A stretch of DNA of 64,000 nt from Echeneis naucrates. Taxonomy: Eukaryota > Chordata > Actinopteri > Carangiformes > Echeneidae. Where the stretch lies: contig NC_042514.1 in NCBI RefSeq assembly GCF_900963305.1, positions 2,769,501 to 2,833,500 of the forward strand. The letters are read 5' to 3'. The notes beneath the pieces are model-generated. The model had not been told where the DNA came from and made no database searches. It worked only from the letters and a program-made list of their open reading frames with translations. The translations under genes and the position numbers were made by a program. Each line of letters begins with the position of its first letter. Within the stretch, counting starts at the first letter, position 1. Of this stretch, positions 11,534-23,545 are shown piece by piece.

Positions 11534-12596
11534 CAGCCATGGAAAAAATTATGAGACCACCATTAATGCCGGGTACAACTAAAAGTACATTTCTTTGGAC
11601 AAATATAACGATAACTACAAAAATAGCTCATAAGAGTATAATTTAAGACCTGATATCTAGCCATGTCACATGTTTTCTTGAGAATAACCAAAATCACATA
11701 AGTTCTAGCATCAATAGCTATGGCGTTGTACTGCCAAAAACAGTGCTTTTAGGCATTTTATGTTTTCTTTTCTGCCTCTTTTAGTCACATGATACACACA
11801 GGAGTTAGTACTTGATTGCATAACCATTGTTTTGCAATGGTGCAACCATGCGGCTTGGCATTGTCTCCACCAGCTTCTGACATTGTTCTGCTGTCACAGC
11901 AGCCCATTCCTGTTGCACAATTTCAAACAAGTGTGCTTTGTTTTTGGGCTTGTGGTTCTCCATTTTGAGTTTGATGATTTTCCACAGGTTTTCCATTGGA
12001 TTCAGATCTGGTGATTGAGCAGGCCAAGGCATGGTTCGAATGTTCTGGTTCTCCATCCAGGCTTTAACTGACCTTGACAGTGCCGACTCATTTTTAAGGT
12101 CCCTGGAGGTCCGACGACGATTCCTGACACAGGAACAGATGAGTGCACGGTCATCTCGTGGGGTAGAAAGACGTTTCCTGCTTTGACCAGCTAGCAATTC
12201 GGTAGGACCATGTTTGGCTTGTTTTTTCTCGGTGTAATGAACGGCAGTCTTCAAGATGTTCAGTATTTTGTCTACCTGTCTCTCACTCATGCCAATTTCC
12301 AGCAGTGCCAAGATGGCTGCCTTTGTGGCTTCACATAATTCTTTTGTTTTAGGCACTATGTGAGAGCTGACAACTTCTGAGTTGTGCCACAGCTTGAATG
12401 TAAGCAGGAAGCCACTCTTATATATATACTCTTATATACTCTGGGAATACAATTCACCTTAAGAATTTCAAATAGGACATAAAGTATTTTGTAATAAGCT
12501 GTATTTTAGTCTTGTTCACCTTTAGTGAGACCAGGCATTAAAATAATCAAGAAATTGAAGAAAACAAGGGTGGTCTAATAATTTTTTCCATGACTG
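11534..12596 (-). mobile_element. Internally deleted Tc1-like DNA transposon
   Basis: The element is 1063 bp, flanked by TA target duplications (11532-11533 and 12597-12598). Its terminal inverted repeats start CAGYCATGGAAAAAATTAT and match over about 28 bases, with two differences. A minus-strand frame (11805-12356, 183 residues) keeps the N-terminal helix-turn-helix region (PKTKELCEATKAAILALLEI) and the C-terminal catalytic segment WPAQSPDLNPMENLW with the third acidic residue. The middle third of a ~340-residue Tc1 transposase, including the first two catalytic aspartates, is missing. The copy is therefore non-autonomous, although both ends look usable in trans. The good TIR match suggests it is younger than the tandem repeat that hosts it. 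Confidence 0.92.
11805..12356 (-). pseudogene. Truncated Tc1 transposase frame
   Basis: This 183-residue open frame lies inside the Tc1 element. It joins the DNA-binding N-terminus directly to the last part of the DDE domain (MPWPAQSPDLNPMENLW, then the usual C-terminal helix). The frame is open, but the internal deletion removes most of the catalytic core, so no transposase activity is expected. Confidence 0.85.
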
Positions 12597-13030
12597 TATT
12601 TCCATCAAAACTACAGAAAAGCTGCTGTAAAGATGTAAGAGACAACTGAGTTGTACTGCGGTATCATTTCATATCTTAAAATGTCTCAATTTAGAAAAGG
12701 AAATGCCACTAGTATACAACAGAGACATCAATATTAAGCCTCTTTGCCAAAAACTGTAGAAGAGATACTGTTAAGATATACCAAACAAGTAATATGTACT
12801 GGAGCGTTATTTCATATCATTTAACCACGTAAAATGTCTCATTTTAGAAAAGAAGATGAGACTGATATCTATATTAAGCCTACGTGTGGGATATTTTGTG
12901 GTATTTCCATCAAAACTATTAAAAAGACACTGTAAAGGTATGGGACACAACTAATATGTACTGATGCATAATTTAATGTCATTTAAAACATGTTAAACAT
13001 AAAATTATGTAAAAGAGGATGATACTAAAA

Positions 13031-13420
13031 TGGGGGGGGGGAGTGTTCTTTTTGGACCTCTTTGGGGAGGTCAGACACCGACCAGACGACAATAATCTGC
13101 AAAACATGCCGCCAACAAGTCGTTACTAGCGACTTGAACACAGCATGAAGAACAGCACATAGACCGCGTTAAAATGCAACAAAAACTAGACTTCAAAAAA
13201 GAAAACTGACTGAAATACGCAGTACTTAAAAACGGATTGCACTTCCAGATATTTTGAATGGCATTTGTCCTTTTGATATTTAGTTTTTAAATTGTGTTTT
13301 GTGTTTTCCTTTTATATATCAATTATGTGTTTTATAAATAAAAGGACAATGGTATTCATTTCATTTTAAGAAAAAATACTATATCAGGATATTTATTTTT
13401 GTCCATATCACAGCACTAGT
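13031..13420 (+). mobile_element. hAT-like transposon remnant with BED zinc-finger fragment
   Basis: At about 13088-13150 a plus-strand frame reads TTIICKTCRQQVVTSDLNTA. This resembles the first half of the BED zinc finger of hAT/ZBED transposases (C-x2-C, then a polar linker). The rest of the finger and the catalytic domain are absent. The following AT-rich sequence ending in TTTTTGTCCATATCACAGCACTA resembles hAT termini of fish. It sits in the tandem repeat array and accounts for the extra length between the last two units. Confidence 0.5.
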
Positions 13421-14040
13421 ATTGACTGTAGCAAAGATGCTGTAAAGCAGCCAACTAGCATGTGAAGGAGCAGCATTTTATTTCCTCTAAGCCTGTAAAA
13501 TATCTAATTTTAGGAATGAAAATGGCACAAAAATATGGGAACATTAATATTAAGCCTCTTTGGGGAGGTATTGGGAATATATATTTCATTAAAGGAAGGC
13601 ATGTGGGAGCTTTTATAGATACACATAAGCACATGGGGCTTACAAAGTTTGTTGTAGAGCTGTCGCCCCCCCCCTCCATATTATTCTACCCTAAGCCCTT
13701 TGATTTAGCCTACATAAGACTTGATGGACTCAACGGCTGTCGTCATGGAAATGACACACATTTGTCTGAGGTGACATGTGGCAGCACCGCTGTGTTACTG
13801 CAGATGGCACGTGATGAACATAAAAAAATAATAAAAATAATCATTAGAAATAAAAAAAGAATTAAGAATAAAACTACAATTATTCCAACATATTAAGTGT
13901 GGCTGTAAAAGCATTCGACAGGTCTTGATCTCTAGAATGTATGTTTTATTTGTTTCCAGTGTTGGGTTTATATCCTGTACATAAAGTATCCGTTTCTTTC
14001 CTCATGAATCCTATATAACATCTCCCCTTACTGAATGTTA

Positions 14041-14125
14041 TCCTTTTTTTTTTTTTTTTTAATTAATTTCCCCCCAAAGGGATCAATACAGTCTCATGAT
14101 ATCTTATCTTAAATCTTATCCCACA
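14041..14125 (+). repeat. Probable 3' tail of an L2/Rex-type LINE
   Basis: After a T run come AATTTCCCCCCAAAGGGATC, AATACAG, and a TCTTATCTTA tail. Fish LINEs of the L2/Rex group typically end in a TTTCCCC...GGGATCAATAAA element followed by short TCTTA-like repeats. Only the tail is present, as in 5'-truncated copies. Confidence 0.45.
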
Positions 14126-17100
14126 CACCACAGAGCCAAGATTGCAGTCTGCGGTGTTATCAAGATGCATCGTCTGCAGCTGCTGCTTGAAATGAAATGA
14201 GGTGAGAGACTGAACTCCAGAAAAAGGTTTGCTTCGGTTTTTTACTCTGAAACAAGCTTCATGGCGTTTCTCCTCGCCCCTTTTGTTTAAAACCAGGAAA
14301 GGGAGCCTCGATCTTCCGTGAAGTCGTTTTTTTTTTTTGTTGTTGTTGTTGTTGTTGTTGTTATGTTTTTTGCGTTCTGCAAGACTTCCCTTTTTTTCCC
14401 TTTTTCATCTTTGGTTATTATCTACCTGAGGAGATAAATTGTTTATCACAGTGGTGCGAGAGAGAGAGACGGATTTCTATTTGCAGGGGCCGGGCTGTGA
14501 TGGAGAGCCGGGGAAGCTGGTTTCCAGAGGTTACAGGGGACATTTCACTACGTTGGAAAAGAGTCAACACCCAATGTTCCATGACAAGCAGCATTAAAAA
14601 GGGAGGGGGGGGGGTGAAAAGTTCATCTTGTCACAAACACAATTCAAATTTGCATAACTGAAGCTCCCTCTACCGTTAATAGCTTTGATAATACAATCAA
14701 TACAATTTTACCGTGGTTTTGTGTCATAGGTGTTTCAGGCAGAAACAGTAAGCTATTTCCCATCCTTCCCTTGTCAGTCACAATGACAGATTTTTTTTTT
14801 CCTCGCCCCCCTAAGAGGCCTTCAAATTACCTCAGAAAATGTACCTTCCCATGCATGAAAGCTATAATTACAATGAGTCCATTTAGTGTTAGTGCACAGT
14901 GCAGAGGGGGGTGGGGGAGCAGGGTGAGTGGCAGCCTCTTATATTCAACTCATAATAACCTCAGGAATTACGAACAAGATGAAAGAGATCAGGCTTTTGG
15001 ACTATCACGACGACTGAGCTGCTTTAAGTGAAGGACGCCTGAGACATTTCTTCAAACATCATAACCAGCTGTCTCTCTGTAAACCGGAGTGAAGCGAAAT
15101 CACCAGGAATCGAACGAAGTGACGTGTTAAAAGGGGGAAGTGTCGCGGCGACACGTCTCCCTGACTACTTTGAATATGTGCCACTTCTTGAAGATATTAG
15201 CATCTTCGCAAATAAAGCAAGAAGCACGCACTGGTGTTTGAGGAGACAATCTGCAGCAATCAAACTGTGGTTGTCGTGTTAATTGTACTAACCACCGCCT
15301 TATTTTTCACTGCTCTGAGTAAATTATGAGTTCGGACCAAAAAGCCTCAGCGAAGAGCCATTATTGGGTTGTTGTCTTTTTTTTTTTTTTGTCATCTCAC
15401 TGCATGCTGTCATACCATTTGCGTAGGTAGATGTGCCCTCACACACACACACACACACACACAAAAAAAAACGAACCTCAGTTTATGGGTGTAATTTAGC
15501 ACAAGTAATGCAGCATATTGAAAGCTTTTGTTTTCCTGGAGTAGTTGTAGCGCATGGTCATTTTTCTCTAATAGTGATTTGGTTGGCTATTATGTTAATG
15601 GTTGACATCCAGCAGGGAAGTGCGTCAATCGATCACAACAAACGTCGAAACACAAATGCTGAGCAGTTTTATGAAATGGATCCCTGCAGCTCCCGTTAAG
15701 AGGAAATAAGAACAATCCATAAAGGAAAATGTAAGGATAACTGATCTAACATTCAAAGGCTTCGTAATTTACTCTACAAAGACTCTATTTTCATCAATTA
15801 AATAATAATACTTCTTGATGTAGGACAGCCTCTTCATCTCCAGTTTTAAAATTTTAAATTGTCTCTCTTTTTTCTTTTTTTTTTTTTTTTTTTTTAAACG
15901 TACATAGTAATTTGGCAGCACTGGCTTGTAAATTCACTAACCATATGAATTATTTACTCACATTTTGTTTGACATCCTCCAGTTAAAAAAAAAAAATCAG
16001 CATTTTTAGGCGCAGAACTTCTCCACTTCTGGACTCACACCGAACATATGAAGCTATTAATATCAACGTGTCTTTGCAGAAGTGAAACAGAGGGCACTGA
16101 AACTCCTCCACAGCTTCTTAACAGGAAGCTGCAGTGCAGTCAGTCTTTTTGACTGGAGAAAAAAAATTAAGTAATCTGTGGACGTTGTCATGCAGAAACA
16201 GAAATGAACTATTTTTCACTGACATTTCAATACAGGGGAGTCAAAAGCTTCACCTGCAAACGCCGAGAGTGTTTGATAAATGTTTGACAGCGGGTTTTGT
16301 GACAGATTTGAAGCTTCCTCAAACCTGCAGTTGTTAACGCGGCAGAAAATTACAGTAAATCGTCGAATGGATGTGTCCACCTGCAGAGTCGAACACTTCA
16401 CCATCTCAACCACAACACTCACCTTTCAAAACAGACGGCCCAGACTTTCCAGGAAACACAAAACAAGGAAACCTAAATATCCTTGCTTTTTGCCCCGAGT
16501 GCTTCAAATAAGAAATTCCATTATGGCATAGTTCAACAGCTGCCACTTGTCTGCGAAGAGAGTAATGCATTACATTTCTCAGTCTGTACCTTACTGTCAA
16601 AGTCCAAATGCACATTTATAACTTGGATATAGTGGACAAAAGACATTTTGAGTGAACTATGGAGTTTGATATATGTAGCCCTCAGGCTGTGATTTATTTT
16701 GAGCCTTTTTTCTTCAACTCGTGTGGGACAAAACCTACAGCGCTCATGAGTCATAACTTATTTGTACTTTCAGACAGCGCCTACCACATTTTATACAGTG
16801 AAAAGTGAAAACTTCATCTTGACACAGAATGTGTTAAGAAGACCGAAACGCAACCGACATCTTTATAGGACATACTGTAGTTTCTTGTTAATTTTTATCA
16901 CTTAAATGTGGAGCAGCTGTCTGGAACAGTTGAGTGCCCAGTTGGCAGGATGCTGAGCGGTCCATGGTGTACCGAATGCGCTCCAGGCTACGTAATAATG
17001 AGACTCGGTGGATGCAGCCACACATAAAATCCTCTCATTGCAAAACTGGTAATGTACTGATATATATGTGTTGTTTGTAAAAAAACACAGCTAGTGTAAC

Positions 17101-20100
17101 ATCTGTAAATTTGTGTCTCTGAATATACTATGACTTTATAGAAGCCTGTGCATGTGTGAAGCTGACAGGCGTAGCAGAGTGCACAGTGGGTCCTTTCCAG
17201 AAAACAGCTGTCTGCCACAGCTGGTGCAACAGCAAGCCTGATGAGAGGGGACTCTGGGTTCACAAAAACCCAAACGATGATCTACAACAGAGAGCTGGAG
17301 GTCTGTGAGGATCGGTCACTGCAAACAAACCTTTTCACACCAAGAGCCATCATGTGATCCTCATCATGTTGACAGATATCGATTAGAGGAACTGGGCTTA
17401 CGCCTCTGACACTCCGGCCTACAGGTGGGGAAGATTTTTTTATTTATTTGCTATTTTTCAGAACATCTTTATCATATTTTGTTTTCCTCTCCATCTAACT
17501 AGTTTTATTTATTGCAATGAACAAGAATTTATTGTTTGCATAGCAGCATAGGCGCAACATCTAAGACACTCGCTGTGTGGGAAATAAAGTGCAACGCTGC
17601 CTTCCCACTCCCAAGGTTTCCTTTCTCATGTTCCTCTCAAACACCAGCCACAGGCAAAGCAGCAGCTCCAGTTTGTTTTCTTTGATTGTGTGAACTAGCA
17701 TGGCAAAGCCCCCCTCCCTCCTACATCTACCAAAAACTTTTTTGTTGTGCTGGGTAAATGTAGAGCGCCTGTGATTAACCACTTTGAAGCTCACTTTCCT
17801 CGAAGATACCTTTTTAAGGCCGTCTTTCGGAGGTTAAAGCTTTCGCAGAGCAGTAGCGGCATCGCGGGTCATTTCATTATCATTATCAAGTGGGAAGTAC
17901 AAATGACACAGTGATATTGTTTATGTCAGGATGCATATCCCTTCGTAATCGACCCCTTCTCTTGGATTTCTGCCCGCTCTCTACCTCCCTCTATCATGAA
18001 AATGTGATACCTGCTGTGGTGCCTTCCACTTTCTCAGCTCTGCCACAGACCTGCATGCATTGTCACAAATCTTCTGTCACTGATGCAAGGTCGATTCAAA
18101 ATCATAAATTACTTAAAGAAACTCTCAAGAGGGGTGTAATGTAGAGGATCTGGTCTGCTGGATTGATTTATTTCCATGTGAAAAAAAAAAAAATATTTTC
18201 ATCATCCATCTCGCGGCTTGGAGCAAAAAGGGCTGGATGGGAAAGGTACCAACCCAGAAGGGAAGTTTCAGCTGCGCTATACTCTTCAGTTCGCTGATGT
18301 CGCACACATATCACCAAATGGATGCTGACAAACTGTGGAGGCCACTTTCCACACAAGAAATGTGTTGGTGACTGTTGTACAAAAGCTATAACAACCTGGA
18401 GGATAATCTACTGTTATTATGCTGCCAGAGTACTCAGGCCTCCTCTGGATGGAGCCTTTTATGTTACTGTTTCACTCCTCATCACAACAAAAGTCCTTTC
18501 AGCTACTATCACTGCGTAAAGCATCTAATTTGGAGGTGCAGCGCCTGAAAATGAATGGTGTTATTTCTTGTCCACAAGTCCACCATTGGGTGAAGTCACA
18601 TTCAGGCAGCATCATCTTTTTGTGTTTATTTTTATTTATTAAAACCCTGAACATTTTCATTTTGTTAGAATCTAAGAGATCCTGACGAGCTTACAATATT
18701 TTAGTCGAGAGTAGGCATCAACAACTCACCAGGGAGAAGCACATGCCATTAAGGTGTTATGGCCCCTTTGGTGCATTTCCTCCCTTCTGACTCTCCTGTC
18801 CGTCTCTCACTATCATCAGCATCCAAATGAACCTCAATGGACACAATAAAGGATTAACCATTGCAGTCAAGTGAAATTTCACCCAACTGCTTTTATGGGC
18901 TGATGGAACATTAAAGACAAATAAGCCAAAAAATGACAGGTTGCATGATAATAGAACAGCTTTTCTGGTTCGATGTTATTAATTCAACCGACACAGCCAG
19001 AGAAATAAACAAAAGATGGAAAACTGGCACTGAGGTCTGATTTTGGGTTTTGGGAGTGAACAGTAGTGAGTCAGATTACCTATTTAAAGGATCCTCACGA
19101 ACATATACGCAGTTTAATGTCAAACTGCAACCTCACATTGTGATCCATTATTCCTTTAAGTGGCGGTTGAGAGAGCTGCAGCATATGTATAATCACTGAT
19201 CTGTTTTGATTGGCACTCAGCTGGCTTTAATCTTGGTTTTTTCCATCATCACATCTATGTCTAACACATTCCTGACCTCGTCTGTGACCAAAACAGCAGC
19301 ATAACATCGCAATCATCTTCATTGCTGCTGTTGTCTGCAGAAGGTTTCTTTGACAAGAGCATGCCGAGCCTGCAGGCAGTATTAATATTGCACCGTGGCA
19401 GCCCGGGCGGCAGTTAATTCTTAAATGGAAAAAGGTGTGAATCAAAACACTTTTCCTCTATTCATTGCAAAGCAAATAGCTCTGCTTTAATTTTTTAACC
19501 CACCTCCAAATGTTTATTGCAGTCGGTGAAGAACTTGAGCCTCGGGTAAGCTGAGGAGTTCAAATGTAGGAAAAAAAAAAGTTGCTGTTTTTTTTTTTTT
19601 TTTTACCAAAGTCCTTCAAAGTAAACTCAGGATGGAAGTAAAACAAAAAAAGAAAAAGAACCCCAATAACCTTTAAGCTTTTATTGTTAAAAATCACAAT
19701 CTCTCTACAAAGTAAATGTGAGTGAACGCTCATATGATACAAGCCTTTCCACACGAGCCCATTAATTCAACACAATGCTGCCCTGTTGCTTCGTTTTATT
19801 CAAATATTATAAAAACAAGCCGTCGGTTTATGTCTCTAAAATGGCGTCTTGTGCAATAAGAGCTTAAATGTCACCAACAAATTTAATTTGTTGGAAATGA
19901 ATCTTAGCACCTCGATAGATGTGACCTTCTAAAGATATTCCAAACAACAACTAGGACATTAAAGATAATCACTTAATGTTGAGCCATTTTTTTAAGGGTG
20001 TATCTCTTTTAAGGTGGAATCACTGACTAGCTGTCATTGAAATCGGACTATTACAATAACAATTCTACTTTAAAAAGCCTGGATGATTTATGATTATAAA

Positions 20101-20646
20101 TTGGTTATTGGTTAACACATTAAAAATCATTTTCACATTAGATAGCAAGGGCACCAGTGTCCTTTTGCTTGCCAAATAGTGAGCCTACATTTGTTGCCTG
20201 CCTTTGCTCTGCCAACACATCACCTATTGTTGTCCAGTGAGTCCATTCTACTCAAAATCACAACACAATTAATCCAAATATAAACGAACACCACTACGTG
20301 GCCAAGCTGAATGTCACAAAATGCAGGAACTGTTCCGTTTTTGATGAACGTAAAATGCGACATTGTTAGCAACATTAGCACTGAGGTGCTACAGAAGCCA
20401 CCCAACCTACAAACCACATCAGACAATAACACTGTGACTTTAGGGTTTATGATGATTTATTCATCAGTTTGATCTTTTCCTGTTACAACTGGCACTATGC
20501 GTTTGTAAGATTAAAGAGTATTAAGTATTAACTTGATCCTGCCAAATAATGCATTTCCAACTTATGTATTTATGATTTATAAAGTGTTAACAACCTAATT
20601 AGTAACCCATTTATTAACCATTTATAGAGCACTGTTCCTTTTAAAC

Positions 20647-20705
20647 AGTGTGACCTGGCAGCTGAGTGGTTAACAGGCCCTGGTTCGATTCCCAGTCACT
20701 TTTCT
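20647..20705 (+). repeat. tRNA-derived SINE-like fragment
   Basis: The sequence GCTGAGTGGTTAACAGG followed by CTGGTTCGATTCCCAGTC resembles the A and B boxes of a tRNA-derived SINE head, with the middle shortened. No acceptor stem or tail is identifiable, so it is a fragment at best. Confidence 0.4.
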
Positions 20706-23040
20706 ACATGTTATTCAGACTCCCCCTAATAATAATAATAATAATAAATAAAAAAGGGAGCCCGAACAAAAAATAAAAATAACAGCAATAGTAATAATGT
20801 CAATGGATCTGTGATTATTTCAGTGAAGAATGAAAATGATAAGAGGAGTTTAGTCCAAGTATAGCACATGTGGGGTGGCTGGAATGAAAGACAGAAAATC
20901 TGCTCTCCAAGAGGTTATTTTTCTCATTCATTACCAGGCAGGGAATGCTAACTCCTCCATAATAGAGCCCAGGGTGAATCTGGTGATGTAGCATGCATGG
21001 CACTGAAATTCAGAGGCATTTTTTGTTGTTTGTTTTTGTTTTGTCTTGTCCATTACTTGTTAGAATGAAATTATGATCAAAATTCTAAAGTTTTGAATAA
21101 GATATACTCCTTGGATGCCTGTGTCATGCTAATGTACGTTTCATCAAAAGACGTGCCCCTTGAGTGGTTTCCCAATCCACTCAGGCTCTTTTGGCTTCAG
21201 TCTAACAACCTTTTGAATGCGTGGCCTTGGAAAATGCATTGGCTACAGTGAGAGAACGTCGAGTGGCTGACCTCTTTTTTCGATGCGAAATTGTGACCTT
21301 CACACCAAAAGACAGGAAGTTAATTTTACATCTCATTGAGACTTCAGTTTGAAGATCTGTTCGGCTCCCCTGCAGACAGCTGTCATGGAAAACCTGAATC
21401 TTCATAGTGGGGTTTAATCTGTCTGACCTTCTGGCACAGAGAAATAGATTACCTACCACACCCCCAGAGCATCCACTCTAACTACCTGCACAGCCTTATG
21501 CATACCAAAAAGGAGATCTGACTGGCTGCTCATTAGTAGCTTTATGTACATCATTAGAGGTGTTTTGTATTTTATCAATACGAGAAACAATGAGGTCTAT
21601 CTGTGTTCTTCATAAACAAGTCCTCCTGATTATTGGACGAGCCTGTGTGCATCTCAACAATCGCTAATCACGTCAAAATAAGCAGATGAGCTCCTCTCTG
21701 TCTTCATCTGAAAAGGTGTTTATGGCTGAGTTGTTTACCGTGTGGGATCATCTCCTGCCTTTTCACACATCTCATCAACATGTCCAAAAAAATCCAGTGG
21801 ACACTGACGACTAAAATAACCAATTACAGGGTGAAAATAATATTTTGGCGGATTAAGAATAACAGTCTCTTGCAAACTGATGTGGATGAAGAACTAAATA
21901 TGCTGTCTAATGCGATTAACTGAATAAAAGATATCGCCTAACAGCAATTGGCCTCCTGCTCATTAACACAACGATGTTTTAAAAAAAAAAAATTATGGGG
22001 AATAAGGAAAGAACAAGTGGTGTGAATAAACAGCTCAGAAAATAACACCTAATGCCATGACTTTACCTCACAACCCACATCCCAAAAAAAAAATACAAAA
22101 TAAAAATCAGGAGAACGCTGGATGTGTCACATTTTACCTTGTATTGGTTAGATTGGAAGATTCAGCAAGAAATAATGAGAAGTGATATGCCAAAGCTTTG
22201 CCGGAGATGAAAAGCCTGAGGCGATCGTGAATGTGCTAAAAAGTATAGAGCAGTCTCCAGATTGGATGAGCCTCATATTCACAGCGAGCAAATAAAATCC
22301 AATTTATTTGACTGCCACCAGCCCCCACGTGTGCTTTATTGGGAGGCTGACCCTGATTTGACCAAAGACAAACAAGGCTACATTATGTTGTTCTACCGCT
22401 GCATCTGGATATGGGTGGGTGGGGAGGGGGGTTAAACAAGTCCTTACAGTTCTATTTCTGCTATAGATCGAAACTTGTCTTTCTACACCCTTTGTGTTTA
22501 CCCTTTACTTCAGGCTGATATAATTCTTCAGGCTATTTTTCAGCAACACTCAGTGAGAGACAGAAGAGGGGCATTGAAATACAACAACATGAATAGCTTT
22601 CCCAACCAGAGAAATCCAAGCGATTTCGTTACCAGCTTCGCTCTGCGGTCTCAAATGTAGTTTCCACGTTGTTTTGACTCCGGCAACAACAAAAAAAAAT
22701 GGAAAAAAGCTTGCGTTCCTCCCTCATTTCCCCACGGCTGACAACCCTTGCAACCCTCAGCGGGATGGTGAGGATAGAGGTGAACATGTCAGTGTGAAAT
22801 GAAATGCTCTCCATCTCCTGAGGGAGGTCCCTCCTCTATTTGGCCCCCACCTGCTAAAGGAGAAACAGCATAGCGGTGTTTGCGGATTTGTGGGGCAACT
22901 TGTGAAAAAACATGGAGGTTTGACTCTAGAGTGCAACCGTGAAACATCCAGTGAACACACACACACACACACACACACCATTGCATCCGTCATTGGGGGG
23001 GGGGGGGTCCACTTTAACATCATTCTGATGTTAAAGCAGA

Positions 23041-23545
23041 AACATGGTGAAGTATGAGGATGTGAGCGACTTTAACAAGAGCCACACTGTGATGTGTAGA
23101 TGGCTGAGTCAGAGAAAAACTGCTGGACCAAAGAGTCACCAATGTGCTGCATGTGATCCAACAGAGGAGCTGCTAAAGCTCAAACTGCTGAAGAAGTTCA
23201 TGCTGGTTGTGACAGAAAGCTGCCAGAACACACGGCGCATCAGCGTATCTGCGACTGGTCAGGGAGTCCAAGCTGACACCAGTCCACCACCAAAAGACTG
23301 AACAAAGGGCACCTGAGCTTCACAGCTGGGCCAGGGAGGTGTTCTGGTCTGCTGCATTGGGTTTTCAGGGTGTTGACTCAATCCAGTCCAGCATCTAAGT
23401 CCAGATCCATGGAGGCTTCACCTCAAAACTTCCAGGACTTGGAGATCTGGTGCTAACTCTCAGTCCAGATACCACAGACCACCTCCAAAGGTCTAGACTC
23501 CAGACCTCCAGGGACAGGACCAGCACAGTATTATGCAGAATTTGG
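23041..23545 (+). mobile_element. Degenerate Tc1-like transposase remnant (second family)
   Basis: The plus strand follows, with many small gaps, the coding region of a fish Tc1 element. The N-terminal part reads GTGAGCGACTTTAACAAG..., then ATGGCTGAGTCAGAG, a middle block around GAAGAAGTTCATGCTGGTTG, and the C-terminal part TCCATGGAGGCTTCACCTCA followed by GGTGCTAAC. The central part, which should carry most of the DDE domain, is missing between about 23340 and 23370. No terminal inverted repeats were found. It is clearly older and more decayed than the Tc1 copy at 11.5 kb and belongs to a different family. Confidence 0.75.

Larger units (their letters stand above)
11239..13596. repeat. Degenerate tandem repeat, period about 140-170 bp, with two transposon insertions
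   Basis: A recurrent block contains, in order: CTGTAGAAAAGACACTGTAA, ATATGTACTGGAGCAT, CATTTCAT, AAAATGTCTCATTTTAGAAA, and AATATTAAGCCTCTTTG. Anchoring on TGTAAAG, copies fall at 11251, 11419, 12626, 12769, 12931 and 13441. Intervals are 168, 143 and 162 bp. The 11419 to 12626 interval becomes 142 bp once the 1063-bp Tc1 element and its duplicated TA are removed, so the Tc1 landed in an existing array. The last interval (510 bp) contains a hAT-like remnant. The units are strongly diverged, so the array is old. Family unknown. Confidence 0.75.
13597..23040. other. Gene-free intergenic sequence upstream of negr1
   Basis: No coding exon or RNA gene is recognisable here. Contents include an A-rich stretch (13815-13880), a poly-T run with a LINE-like tail (14041-14120), (TTG)n at 14336-14362, (CA)n at 15438-15463, poly-T at 15868-15895, (AAT)n at 20727-20750, a tRNA-like short fragment near 20650-20700, (CA)n at 22954-22979 and a G run at 22996-23007. 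Much of the rest is unique AT-rich DNA. Some of it is likely regulatory sequence of negr1, but this cannot be shown from one genome. Confidence 0.6.
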
